Positions 24,629 to 33,222 of a DNA stretch of 64,000 nt are shown in pieces. Origin of the DNA: Desulfomicrobium baculatum DSM 4028 (GTDB taxonomy: Bacteria > Desulfobacterota > Desulfovibrionia > Desulfovibrionales > Desulfomicrobiaceae); contig NC_013173.1 of NCBI RefSeq assembly GCF_000023225.1, positions 2,606,501-2,670,500 on the forward strand, read 5' to 3'. Numbering within the stretch: position 1 is the stretch's first letter; the number at the start of each line of letters is the position of its first letter. The notes below the pieces were generated by a model that saw nothing but the letters and a program-made list of their open reading frames with translations, was not told the origin of the DNA and ran no database searches. Position numbers and translations under genes: made by a program.

Positions 24629-25078
24629 GCGTCACGGGCCAAAATCCTTAGAACACGACACGCGTGGCTGAGGTAGGCCGCGAGCATGGTTTTGGAGATA
24701 AATAGCACGGAATTCTCTTTCCCAACACTCCCGCCTACGCCTTTGGGTTTCAGACCAAATCACCGCGTCGTGCCCGCCCCGTCCTTGAAATAAACGCCCC
24801 GCGACTTCGTTTTCCGGGAATTTTTCCCAAAAAACGGGAATTTTACCTATCACGCCCTCCCAAAATGACCAGGAAAACGGGATGCGATCCTATCGACACA
24901 GTTCGGGTCGAAACATAGATAATCTATTGAATTTCTCCATGCCCTACCATTGACCGCTTGTTTATGAAAACGCGTGCCGATGCGTTGCGCCACCTTGGAT
25001 TCCTTGACCGGCTCTCTGGTGGCGACGTGCGTTTTGGAGAAACACAATACTCAAATTTCCATACGGGAGACGAAAACG
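24629..25078. other. Long leader or regulatory region before the glutamate-synthase-like gene
   Basis: About 450 bp with no convincing gene; the short frames here show no coding character. Two direct copies of CGGGAATTTT (24815-24824 and 24835-24844) are exactly 20 bp apart, placing them on the same DNA face. A 13-bp palindrome ATAGAT-A-ATCTAT lies at 24915-24927. Both could be operator sites. I could not match any known riboswitch. Confidence 0.45.
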
Positions 25079-26716
25079 ATGATCCAATGGCCCAAAAGCA
25101 ACGATGTTCTCGGCACCACCAACCGCGGCAACCCGGCCGAATCCGGCCTGTGCACGTTATGCCGCTCGGACTGCGCCGGAAAATGCGAAACCTGGATGTC
25201 CTGCCTCAAAGGCCGGCACATGCTCTACCCCAGGGATTTCGGTTCCGTCACCGCCGGCAGCGCCAATACCTGCCACGTTGGCGTGAGCTATAATTCCCTG
25301 CGCATCCAGGGTTTCAGCTATGGCGCCCAGGGCGTTGCTCCCGGACGCACCACCAACCCCGACGACTGCCTGTTCACCAACGTCTCCCTGGAAACCTCTT
25401 TTGGTGCCAAGGAACAGACCAAGGTCCGCATGCCGCTCATGACCGGCGCCCTCGGTTCGACCTTTATCGCCGCCAAGTACTGGGACTCCTTTGCCGCGGG
25501 CTGCGCGCTGATCGGCATTCCCATCGTGGTCGGCGAGAACGTTGTCGGCGTGGACCGGGCCTCCAGCATGGCGAACGGCCGCATCGAGAAATCCCCGGAA
25601 CTGGATCGCCGCATCGAAATCTACAATCGTTATTCCGACGGTTACGGCACCATGATCGTGCAGCTCAATGTCGAGGACGCACGCAACGGCGTGGCCGAAT
25701 ACGTCATTGAAAAATACGGCAACAAGGTCTGCATCGAGCTCAAATGGGGCCAGGGCGCCAAGAACATCGGCGGCGAGATCGAGGTCACCAGCCTTGATTA
25801 CGCCATGTTCCTGAAAAAGCGCGGCTACCTGGTCGATCCGGACCCGGAACTGCCCGAAGTGCAGGAGGCCTTCAAGGCCGGCGCCATCAAGGGCTTCGCC
25901 CGTCACAGCCGCCTGGGCTACACCGACCTGCCTTCCTCCGAGGCCGTGCACCAGAACTTCATGGAAACCGTGGCCTACCTGCGCAGGCTCGGCTACACCA
26001 AGATCTCGCTCAAGACCGGCTCCTACGGCATGGAAGCCCTGGCCATGGCCATCAAATACGCCACCGAGGCCGAACTTGACCTGTTGACCATCGACGGCTC
26101 CGGCGGCGGCACGGGCATGAGCCCCTGGAACATGATGGAGACCTGGGGCGTTCCGTCCATCCTGCTGCACTCCAAGGCGGTGGAATACGGAAATATTCTG
26201 GCCGCGCAGGGCAAAAAGGTCGTGGACATGTCCTTTGCCGGCGGCCTGGCCCGCGAAGACCACATCTTCAAGGCCCTGGCGCTCGGCGCCCCCTTCGTCA
26301 AGCTGATCTGCATGGGCCGCACGCTCATGATCCCCGGCTTCCTGGGTTCCAACATCGAAGGCGCCCTGAACCCCGACCGCAAGGAAAGAATTGCCGGCAA
26401 CTGGGACAGCCTGCCGAAGACCGTCAAGGATATCGGCGAAAGCCCTGAACAGATCTTTGCCGGGTACGAATCCCTCAAAACCAAGATCGGCGCCGACGAG
26501 ATGAAGACCGTGCCTTACGGCGCCATCGCCGCCTGGACCCTGGCCGACAAGCTCGGCGCGGGCCTGCAGCAGCTCCTGGCCGGCGCGCGCAAGTTCTCGG
26601 TCACCGAGATCACCCGCGGCGACATCGTCTCCGGCAACCGCGAAACCGCGCAGGAGACCGGCATCCGTTTCATCACCGACGTACAGGACGAGATCGCCCG
26701 CAAGATCCTGGCCTGA
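25079..26716 (+). CDS. Stand-alone FMN-binding glutamate-synthase-domain protein
   Basis: 545 residues from the ATG at 25079 (GGGAG upstream). Residues about 90-520 match the central FMN domain of GltB: GENVVGVDRAS, ELKWGQGAKNIGGEI, then DGSGGGTGMSPW near the FMN phosphate site. There is no glutaminase domain, so it is not a full GOGAT. The N-terminus has a cysteine cluster, C25, C28, C32, C36 and C42, not found in ordinary GltB, likely binding an iron-sulfur cluster. Archaeal-type and sulfate-reducer genomes carry similar truncated synthases. Ammonia-dependent glutamate synthesis or another FMN reaction is possible. A strong hairpin follows. Confidence 0.82.
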   Translation: MIQWPKSNDVLGTTNRGNPAESGLCTLCRSDCAGKCETWMSCLKGRHMLYPRDFGSVTAGSANTCHVGVSYNSLRIQGFSYGAQGVAPGRTTNPDDCLFTNVSLETSFGAKEQTKVRMPLMTGALGSTFIAAKYWDSFAAGCALIGIPIVVGENVVGVDRASSMANGRIEKSPELDRRIEIYNRYSDGYGTMIVQLNVEDARNGVAEYVIEKYGNKVCIELKWGQGAKNIGGEIEVTSLDYAMFLKKRGYLVDPDPELPEVQEAFKAGAIKGFARHSRLGYTDLPSSEAVHQNFMETVAYLRRLGYTKISLKTGSYGMEALAMAIKYATEAELDLLTIDGSGGGTGMSPWNMMETWGVPSILLHSKAVEYGNILAAQGKKVVDMSFAGGLAREDHIFKALALGAPFVKLICMGRTLMIPGFLGSNIEGALNPDRKERIAGNWDSLPKTVKDIGESPEQIFAGYESLKTKIGADEMKTVPYGAIAAWTLADKLGAGLQQLLAGARKFSVTEITRGDIVSGNRETAQETGIRFITDVQDEIARKILA

Positions 26717-26729
26717 TCCGCATAAATCC

Positions 26730-26767
26730 CCAGGGGCGGACCGGCTGCTTGCCGGTTCCGCCCCTGG
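26730..26767 (+). terminator. Strong GC-rich hairpin after the glutamate-synthase-like gene
   Basis: CCAGGGGCGGACCGGC pairs with GCCGGTTCCGCCCCTGG (one bulged base) around TGCTT. The following CCCCTTGC is not a proper T-tract, so it may be a rho-assisted or stabilising 3-prime end. Confidence 0.65.
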
Positions 26768-26825
26768 CCCCTTGCTCCATCCTGTGCTACACGGCCAACG
26801 CGCCCGTTGCCCAGGAGAAACGCTC

Positions 26826-27971
26826 ATGACCATCCGCCCCGACAACACCGATACTTTTCCCGCTTCGAACGAGGAGTGGCAGAGTTTCGTGGCCCAGAGC
26901 CACAAAACCCAGCACGATCTGCTCGAACGCATAAAAGAGCTCAACTGCCTCTACGGCATCAGCCGGCTGGCTCAACGCCGTGAACAACCTCTGGCCGAAC
27001 TCCTGACAGACATCGCCGGCCTGATCCGCTCCTCCTGGCAATACCCCGACATCGCCTGCGCCTCCATCCGCCTCGGCGAGACACTGCACAACTCCGACAA
27101 CTTCGTGCGCACCCGCTGGTGCCAGTCCAGTCCCATCATCATCGAGGCGGATGAATGCGGCACGGTCGAAGTCTGCTATCTGGAGGAACGTCCGGACAGC
27201 GATGAAGGACCGTTCCTGCGCGAGGAGCGCAGCCTCATCGACGCCGTGGCCGATCAGATCGGACGCATCGTGGCCCAGCGCCGGGCCGAGGAGCAAATGC
27301 GCGCCCTGTCCCAGGAACTGATCATGGCCCAGGAAAACGAGCGCCAGCGCATTGCCCGCGAGCTGCACGACCATCTGGCCCAGGATCTCTCCCTGGCCCG
27401 GGCCGACCTGGAACGCATCGGCTGCGGCCTGCCCGAGGGAGGCCCGTGGCGTGCCCAGGCCGGGGTCATTGCCGAACGCCTCGGCACGGCCATCCGTTCC
27501 ATCCGCGACCTGGCCTACGGCCTGCTCCCGCCGGGACTAACCGAGCTAGGGCTGGTCGAAACCGTGCTCGCACACTGCGAGGACTTTTCCCTGCGTCACG
27601 GCATCGCGGTGGATGTCTTTGCCGACGGTCTTGACGGAGTCAGCTTCGACTTCGATACCCAGATCAATATCTACCGTCTCATCCAGGAAGCACTGAACAA
27701 TGTGCGCAAGCACGCCAAGGCCAGTCGCGTGACCATCCGCCTGCTCGGGTCCTATCCGAGTCTTTTGGTGCGCATCGAAGACGACGGCTGCGGGGCGGAC
27801 ATGGATCGCTGCCTGTCCCAGGCCGGCCGGAACAAACGCATGGGCCTCTGGAGCATGCGCGAAAGGGTAAAGCTTCTGGGCGGCAAGATCAGCTTTCGTT
27901 CCAAGCCCGGACACGGCCTGCACATCCGCATCGAAACCCCGCTCAACAGGAGCAGCCATGAGCGCGCCTAA
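26826..27971 (+). CDS. NarL-type soluble sensor histidine kinase
   Basis: 381 residues from the ATG at 26826 (AGGAG upstream). An N-terminal coiled region leads to a GAF-like domain (about 35-155; LYGISRLAQ, then WQYPDIACASIRL). A HisKA_3 dimerisation helix follows with His in ERQRIARELHDHLAQDL, then HATPase_c with NIYRLIQEALNNVRKHA and DDGCGAD. There are no membrane helices. Its stop lies inside the next gene (14-bp overlap), so the two form a two-component pair. The C-terminal G box is reduced (KRMGLWSM), as is normal in this subfamily. Confidence 0.91.
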   Translation: MTIRPDNTDTFPASNEEWQSFVAQSHKTQHDLLERIKELNCLYGISRLAQRREQPLAELLTDIAGLIRSSWQYPDIACASIRLGETLHNSDNFVRTRWCQSSPIIIEADECGTVEVCYLEERPDSDEGPFLREERSLIDAVADQIGRIVAQRRAEEQMRALSQELIMAQENERQRIARELHDHLAQDLSLARADLERIGCGLPEGGPWRAQAGVIAERLGTAIRSIRDLAYGLLPPGLTELGLVETVLAHCEDFSLRHGIAVDVFADGLDGVSFDFDTQINIYRLIQEALNNVRKHAKASRVTIRLLGSYPSLLVRIEDDGCGADMDRCLSQAGRNKRMGLWSMRERVKLLGGKISFRSKPGHGLHIRIETPLNRSSHERA

Positions 27972-28626
27972 ACGCATCCTCATCATCGACGACCACCCGC
28001 TCTATCGCGACGGCCTGAGGGCCCGCCTCGACACACGACCCGACCTCTGCGTCGTCGGCGAGGCCGGGACCTGCGCCGAAGGACTGCGCCTGACCCAAAC
28101 CCTGGCCCCGGATCTGGCGGTTATCGACATCTCCCTGCCCGACGGCAGCGGAATCGAGCTGACCCGTGAAATCCGACTCGCCAGGCCAGACCTGCCCGTG
28201 CTCATCGTCAGCATGCACGCCAAGCTCGACTTCATCGCCGCCGCCTTTCAAGCCGGAGCCAGCGGCTACATGTCCAAGGAATCAGGCGGGGAAGGCATCC
28301 TGCAAGCCATCGAGACAGTGCTCTCCGGCGGGCAATACCTCGACGGTTCCCTCTCGCCCTCGGTGCTGCGCAGGCTCAGCGACATCTCCGGCCGCAAGGC
28401 CAAGACCGTGGACGCCTCCTACGGCAGCCTCTCCCTGCGCGAACAGCAAGTCATGCGCCTCTTGGCGGAAGGGCTGACTCCGGAGGAGATCGCAGCCAAA
28501 CTTTTCGTGTCCCGCAAGACCGTTCTCAACCACCGCTACGCCATCATGACCAAGCTTGGCATCAAAAGCCCCGTGGCCTTCGTTCGCCATGCCGCACGCC
28601 TCGGGCTGATCGAAATCGACGACTGA
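27958..28626 (+). CDS. NarL/FixJ-family response regulator
   Basis: 222 residues. A receiver domain (1-120; IDDH, phosphoacceptor Asp57 in VIDISLPDG, Lys in GYMSKES) is joined to a LuxR-type helix-turn-helix (about 155-215; LSLREQQVMRLLAEGLTPEEI then RKTVLNHRYAIMTKLG). The cognate kinase is encoded upstream with a 14-bp overlap. Targets are unknown; the CorC/HlyC gene downstream is separated by 145 bp. Confidence 0.93.
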   Translation: MSAPKRILIIDDHPLYRDGLRARLDTRPDLCVVGEAGTCAEGLRLTQTLAPDLAVIDISLPDGSGIELTREIRLARPDLPVLIVSMHAKLDFIAAAFQAGASGYMSKESGGEGILQAIETVLSGGQYLDGSLSPSVLRRLSDISGRKAKTVDASYGSLSLREQQVMRLLAEGLTPEEIAAKLFVSRKTVLNHRYAIMTKLGIKSPVAFVRHAARLGLIEIDD

Positions 28627-28771
28627 TCCCGCCCGCGCGAAATTTCGGCGTCAGCGCCATTTGCGCCTTTACCCTGGCGGCCGATCATGGTTACAGATGA
28701 ATGAGAACGCTGCGGGGATCTGACCACGCTGGCCAAAGTTCAAACAGCCCGTTTTCATCAAGGATTCTTTC

Positions 28772-30073
28772 ATGCTCCGCTCTTTAGCATTTCTGCTGCT
28801 GGTCCTCGCGCTGGTCCTGGCCAACGGTTTTTTTGTAGCCGCGGAATTCGCCCTGGTGGGCGTGCGGCGTTCGCGTATCGTGAGTCTGGCCGAAAGCGGA
28901 AACAGAAAAGCCGTTCTGCTGCTGCGCCTCATCGATCACCTGAACGCCTACATCTCCGCCACCCAGTTGGGCATCACCCTGTCCTCCCTGGCACTGGGCT
29001 GGATCGGCGAACCCGCCATTGCCCGGCTACTGGAACCGTTGCTCGAAGGCCGGGTTCCACCCGCCGTGCTGCACTCCATCTCCTTCGCCATCGCCTTTAG
29101 CCTGATCACCTTCCTGCACATCGTGCTCGGAGAACTCGCGCCCAAGACCATCGCCCTGGAACGGGCCGAGAAGACGGCCCTGGCCATTGCCCTGCCCATG
29201 GAGATCTTCTACCGCCTCTTCTACTGGCCCATCCGCCTGCTGGACTGGTCCGGAACCCGCACGGTCCGCCTGCTCGGCTTCACCCCCAGCGCCACCCACG
29301 GCTCGGTCTACACCGAGGACGAACTGCGCATGCTCATCGACGCCAGCTACTCCAGCGGCCAGATCGAAGAGGAAAAACGCCGCCTCATCCGCCGCGCCTT
29401 CGACTTCAACACCACCGAGGCCTGCGAGGCCATGATCCCGCGTTCGGAGATCGCGGCCCTGCCCGTCACCTCCACCCTGGACGAAGTGCTCGACGCCTTC
29501 CGCATCCACGGCTATTCCCGACTGCCGGTCTACGGAGAAGATCTGGACGACGTGGTCGGCGTGCTCTTTCGCCAGGACATGGAACCGTTCATGGCCCGCG
29601 AACCGGGCCTGGTCTTCTCCATGACGGGGCTCCTGCATCCGCCGACCTTCGTGCCCTCGGGCAAGCGGCTGGGCAGCCTCCTCAAGCAGATGCAGGCCAC
29701 GCGCACCCACCTGATCTTTGTCATGGACGAATACGGCGGCCTGGAAGGGCTGGTCACCCTGGAGGATGTGCTGGAAGAGATCGTGGGCGAGATCAACGAC
29801 GAATACGACGAGGAAGTGCGCTCCCAGATCGTGCGCGACGGCACGGCCTTCATCCTCGACGGGATGCTCGCCGTGCGGGACCTGAACCGCAAACTCGGGC
29901 TCAAGCTGCCCGAAGACGAGGCCTACACCACCGTGGCCGGATTCCTGCTGTCCGAAGCCGGAAGAGTCCTCGAAGCCGGGGATGAAGTGCCGATCAAGGA
30001 AGGCGTATTCAAGGTCGAACGCTTGGAGCGCCGCCGCATCGTACGCATCAGGTTCACGCCCGAGGCGCATTAG
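28772..30073 (+). CDS. CNNM/CBS/CorC_HlyC membrane protein (hemolysin-like, magnesium/cobalt transport family)
   Basis: 433 residues. Residues 1-200 form a CNNM (DUF21) domain with four hydrophobic segments and conserved ATQLGITLSSLALGW. Residues about 215-335 hold two CBS domains (MIPRSEIAALP, then GGLEGLVTLEDVLEEIVGEI), and the last 85 are a CorC_HlyC domain. Such proteins export or regulate divalent cations such as Mg. The hemolysin name is historical. The start follows AAGGATTC. Confidence 0.9.
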   Translation: MLRSLAFLLLVLALVLANGFFVAAEFALVGVRRSRIVSLAESGNRKAVLLLRLIDHLNAYISATQLGITLSSLALGWIGEPAIARLLEPLLEGRVPPAVLHSISFAIAFSLITFLHIVLGELAPKTIALERAEKTALAIALPMEIFYRLFYWPIRLLDWSGTRTVRLLGFTPSATHGSVYTEDELRMLIDASYSSGQIEEEKRRLIRRAFDFNTTEACEAMIPRSEIAALPVTSTLDEVLDAFRIHGYSRLPVYGEDLDDVVGVLFRQDMEPFMAREPGLVFSMTGLLHPPTFVPSGKRLGSLLKQMQATRTHLIFVMDEYGGLEGLVTLEDVLEEIVGEINDEYDEEVRSQIVRDGTAFILDGMLAVRDLNRKLGLKLPEDEAYTTVAGFLLSEAGRVLEAGDEVPIKEGVFKVERLERRRIVRIRFTPEAH

Positions 30074-30100
30074 AAGGAATGAAAAAGATGCCTCCGGCGG

Positions 30101-30120
30101 GCAGGGGGCGCGCCCCCTGC
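30101..30120. repeat. 20-bp perfect palindrome of a dispersed-repeat type
   Basis: GCAGGGGGCGCGCCCCCTGC, preceded by AAGATGCCTCCGGCGG, lies 28 bp after the stop of the CorC/HlyC gene. I recognise this kind of sequence (GCCTCCGGCGGGC followed by a G-run and C-run) as a recurrent intergenic element of Desulfovibrio-type genomes. It may act as a terminator on either strand. Confidence 0.5.
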
Positions 30121-30205
30121 ACCCTTTGCAGGTAAATATTCTATTGCGAAATGACGGCTTGTTCCCCTTACCCCCCAACTCTCGCCCAACTCTCGGACAA
30201 AGCGT

Positions 30206-30372
30206 GCCGGGGTGTTTCGGGCGAGGCTCGGCGACTGTCTGACTGATCCAGGCATCGTTTGTTTGACCATCGCCCCCCGCCCGAAGTGCAAGCCCGTGTT
30301 CGAAGCAGCGATGGTCAAACTCTACGAGGCCGGAGAAGGAGTTTCGGCGGGCCTCGCCCGAAACGCCCCGGC
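30206..30372. repeat. Nested inverted-repeat element, 167 bp
   Basis: Outer arms 30206-30227 and 30351-30372 (22 bp, one mismatch; GCCGGGGTGTTTCGGGCGAGGC) enclose inner arms 30261-30273 and 30308-30320 (13 bp perfect; GTTTGACCATCGC). The stretches between also pair partly, so the whole folds into one long imperfect hairpin. No gene is evident within it. It may be a structured RNA or a small non-autonomous mobile element. Confidence 0.6.
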
Positions 30373-30417
30373 TCGCGGCCGCACTGAAACAACCCCTGAC
30401 ATGTCTCGCCTCTCAAC

Positions 30418-30651
30418 CTAAATATCGATCTTGGTCCCCGAATACGTGAACGCGTTCCGGTTCATCTTGATGAACGTCCCCTTGTCGATGCCCACGGCCT
30501 TGCCGCACTGGCACCAGACCTTGCCGTCCCTTTCCTCCAGAATCCAGACCTTCTCGATCCGCTCCCGGTGGCACCTGAGGACCTCCCCCGGTCCCAGCTT
30601 GCGGTAACGCCACAGTTTCTTGCGGCAGGCGGCGCACTTGATGACCAGCAT
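30418..30651 (-). CDS. Small cysteine-pair protein (zinc-ribbon-like)
   Basis: 77 residues. Its ATG overlaps the stop of the upstream gene by one base (TAATG). CAACRKKLWRY near the N-terminus and CQCGKAV further on give two Cys pairs spaced like a zinc ribbon; CHRERIEKVWILEE holds another Cys. The family is unknown to me. Close coupling to the metallo-beta-lactamase gene suggests it belongs to the same ORP-linked operon. Confidence 0.65.
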   Translation of the reverse strand: MLVIKCAACRKKLWRYRKLGPGEVLRCHRERIEKVWILEERDGKVWCQCGKAVGIDKGTFIKMNRNAFTYSGTKIDI

Positions 30652-31397
30652 TATTCCGGCACGCTCTCCATCCCGGCCCATTTCGGTTCGTGCAGGGGCA
30701 GGATGTGGTCGGCCAGGGTCTTGGCCCGGACCAGGGTCTCGTAGGCCTCGTAGGCGTTCACGTGGGTGCCGGGGGGGATGACCTCCATCTCCATGGCCGT
30801 CACTGCCTTGGGTGGGTAGAGGTTTTCGAGGATGGTGCAGAAGCCGCAAATGAGGACGCTGCCCTTGTCCGTCTCCACGCGCACGGACATGCCGCCCTCA
30901 GTGTGGGCCGGGGTGTGGATCATGGTGATGCCGGGCGCAATTTCCGTGTCGCCCGTCAGGGCCACGACCTGCCCGTTCTCCTCCACTTCCTCAATGTAGT
31001 CTTCCAGATAGCGGAAATCCAGCGGATGCGGATCGTGGATGCGCGAAAGCTCCTTCTCGTGCGCGTAGATCTTCGCGTTGACGCATTTGGCGTCGTTCTC
31101 GCAGTGGTCGTTGTGCAGATGGGTGTGCAGGATGATGTCGATATCCTCCGGCGCAAGGCCGTATTTGGCCAGCCCTTCCTCGAAGCTGTAAATCTTCCCG
31201 CCGATGGCCTTCTCGCGTTCCTCGGAGACGACCGGCCGCATCTCCCCGGTATCGACCAGGATCTTCTTGTCCCCGCCCTCCAGGTACCAGCAGTAGATGG
31301 GGATGGTGTACGGGGTGCCGTAGTCATGCTGATAGGTCATCATGCCCTTGTCGAAGACCTTGGTGCCCATGACAATGGGATGAATGATGTACGTCAT
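30651..31397 (-). CDS. Metallo-beta-lactamase-fold hydrolase (N-acyl-homoserine-lactonase-like group)
   Basis: 248 residues from the ATG at 31397, which has GGAG 8 bp upstream. The metal-binding motif is HTHLHNDHCEND, and later ligands appear in HTPAHTEGGMSV and LPLHEPKW. IYCWYLEGGDKKILVDTG near the start is usual for the AHL-lactonase-like branch. It is a soluble di-metal hydrolase; the substrate cannot be read. It ends where the small cysteine protein begins. Confidence 0.85.
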   Translation of the reverse strand: MTYIIHPIVMGTKVFDKGMMTYQHDYGTPYTIPIYCWYLEGGDKKILVDTGEMRPVVSEEREKAIGGKIYSFEEGLAKYGLAPEDIDIILHTHLHNDHCENDAKCVNAKIYAHEKELSRIHDPHPLDFRYLEDYIEEVEENGQVVALTGDTEIAPGITMIHTPAHTEGGMSVRVETDKGSVLICGFCTILENLYPPKAVTAMEMEVIPPGTHVNAYEAYETLVRAKTLADHILPLHEPKWAGMESVPE

Positions 31398-31454
31398 GCA
31401 ATACTCCGCGGGATTCTGCCCCGTCACGGCCACAAAGCCGCGCACGGATGCGTA

Positions 31455-32294
31455 TCAAAGTTCGGACGTGTCCAGCCGCAAGCCACTGTAACCAGTGTGC
31501 ACGGGACAGTCCAGATGGTCGCGCAGGAAGGCTATAGAACCCTCGCCGGTGCAATGACAGGGAACCAACAGGCCGGGCTTGATGTCGCGCAAGGCCTGCA
31601 CGGTCTTTTGCAGTCGCTCCTGGCTGGCCGCGCCCAGATGCAGTCCGCCGACAACGGCTAAAATTCGGCTCTGGCCGGTGATCTCTTTAAGATGGGTGAG
31701 CGTGTTGATCAGACCCGCATGGCAGCACCCCACGCAGACAATGAGCCCTTTGTCGGTGCTGATCCACAAGGCCTGGTCATCGTTTACGGGGTCGGAGCGC
31801 AAAGCATGCGGGTCGAAGTAGAACGGGCCTCCCGCGTCCTCGAAATCCGTCCACCTCGGAATGAAACCGCTCAGGCCGATCCCGTCGCCGATCAGCTGGG
31901 GACCGCCATTCCAGTGCATGCGTTCCATGGGGAGAGCAGCCAGGGCCCGCATGGAAAAGAGGGGCATGCGAATGTCCCGCGCCTCGCCGCCCGAGATGCT
32001 GTAGCGAGGCTCGGTCACGCCCGAATGGCAATAAACCCGGGACTCCGGCGCGGCCCCCAGAACCATGGGCACCGCACCGGTATGATCATAATGCCCATGA
32101 CTCAAAACAAGTGCGTCGGTGCGGCCGAGGTCCACTCCGAGGGCGCGTACGTTTTCGGCCAGGGCCGAACCCTGGCCGGTATCAAGCAGGAAGCGTTCAT
32201 CGCCATGCTCTATCCACAAGGCAAAGCCATGCTCCGCCAGACATCCGAACCCGGCCTGATTGTCGACCAGCACCGTAAGCACGGTTTTGTGCAT
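31455..32294 (-). CDS. Metallo-beta-lactamase-fold protein of the DHPS-like branch
   Basis: 279 residues. Metal motif LSHGHYDHTG, further ligand His in VGCCHAGLIN, and C-terminal VGGLHLGAAS and VPCHCTGEGS. This pattern (SHGHYDHTG with VPCHCTG) is that of MBL proteins related to 7,8-dihydropterin-6-methyl-4-(beta-D-ribofuranosyl)aminobenzene 5-phosphate synthase. The CHCTG and GCCH cysteines lie near the predicted metal site. It is encoded 16 bp after the Mrp-type ATPase gene. Confidence 0.83.
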   Translation of the reverse strand: MHKTVLTVLVDNQAGFGCLAEHGFALWIEHGDERFLLDTGQGSALAENVRALGVDLGRTDALVLSHGHYDHTGAVPMVLGAAPESRVYCHSGVTEPRYSISGGEARDIRMPLFSMRALAALPMERMHWNGGPQLIGDGIGLSGFIPRWTDFEDAGGPFYFDPHALRSDPVNDDQALWISTDKGLIVCVGCCHAGLINTLTHLKEITGQSRILAVVGGLHLGAASQERLQKTVQALRDIKPGLLVPCHCTGEGSIAFLRDHLDCPVHTGYSGLRLDTSEL

Positions 32295-32310
32295 GTTGCG
32301 TACTCCAAAA

Positions 32311-33222
32311 TCAGAGGTTCTGTTTCACGCTCGGCAGTTCCAGCAAAGGCGCGACCACGCTGCGCATGATTTCAGCCGTGGGGCTTGCGGAGTGATGCAT
32401 GACGAATGCCTGCCCCATGTCGCCCGATTCGGCCACCATCGGATCGATGGGGATGGAGCCGAGAAAGGGAACGCCCATGTCCTCGGCCATGAGCCGCCCG
32501 CCGCCCGAGCGCAGAATGTGGGTCAGTTCCCCACATTTGGGACACACGAATCCGCTCATGTTCTCGACCACGCCCAGCACCTTCATGCCGACCTGAGCGC
32601 AAAAGGTGATGGACTTGCGCACATCCATGGCCGCCACCCGCTGCGGCGTGGTTACCACCACGGCCCCGTCGATGGGATTGATGAGCTGGCAGATGGAAAG
32701 CGGTTCGTCACCGGTGCCGGGAGGTGCGTCGATGATCAGGTAATCCAGATCGCCCCAGGCCACATCCTTCAAAAACTGTTTGATGACATTGCCTTTGACC
32801 GGGCCGCGCCAGATCACGGCATCGTCGGGGTTGCGCAGCAGAAAGCCCATGGATATGACCTTCAAATGCCCGAGCTCCACCGGCATGAGTCCGTCGGGAC
32901 CGGCTTCGATGTTCGCCCCTTCCAGACCGAGCATGGTCGGCACGCTGGGTCCGTGGATGTCGACGTCGAGAAGTCCGACCTTCTTGCCCGCGAGCATCAG
33001 CCCCATGGCCAGATTCACGGCCACGGTGCTCTTGCCCACGCCGCCCTTGCCGGACATGACCATGATCTTGTGTCCGATGTGGCACAGCCGGGATTGCAGA
33101 GCCCGACGGTCTTCAAAATCCTGATCGTTCTCGTTCTGTTCGCGCTTGGCTGCCGAACAGCTGGAATCCTTGCATGAATCGCACGAACCGGCCTTTGGGG
33201 CGTTATTTTCCATATTCTCCAT
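32311..33222 (-). CDS. Mrp/NBP35-family iron-sulfur cluster carrier ATPase
   Basis: 303 residues. An N-terminal tail with CDSCKDSSC is followed by the deviant Walker A MSGKGGVGKST, DVDIHGPSVP, DAPPGTGDEP and a CPKCG pair near residue 240. This is the layout of Mrp/ApbC/NBP35 proteins that carry [4Fe-4S] clusters between dimer halves. In the D. vulgaris ORP complex a protein of this type (DVU2109) works with the orange protein. The upstream stop and this ATG abut directly (TGA-ATG). Confidence 0.92.
   Translation of the reverse strand: MENMENNAPKAGSCDSCKDSSCSAAKREQNENDQDFEDRRALQSRLCHIGHKIMVMSGKGGVGKSTVAVNLAMGLMLAGKKVGLLDVDIHGPSVPTMLGLEGANIEAGPDGLMPVELGHLKVISMGFLLRNPDDAVIWRGPVKGNVIKQFLKDVAWGDLDYLIIDAPPGTGDEPLSICQLINPIDGAVVVTTPQRVAAMDVRKSITFCAQVGMKVLGVVENMSGFVCPKCGELTHILRSGGGRLMAEDMGVPFLGSIPIDPMVAESGDMGQAFVMHHSASPTAEIMRSVVAPLLELPSVKQNL

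Noticed and set aside
24632-25047. Small - strand frames between the mucR-type gene and the glutamate-synthase-like gene
   Set aside because: No ribosome-binding sites, no recognisable sequence and AT-rich, repeat-bearing DNA; treated as a regulatory region.
30070-30421. Short frames of 69-82 codons on both strands
   Set aside because: They run through the palindrome and the nested inverted repeat, so the apparent proteins are by-products of those structures.
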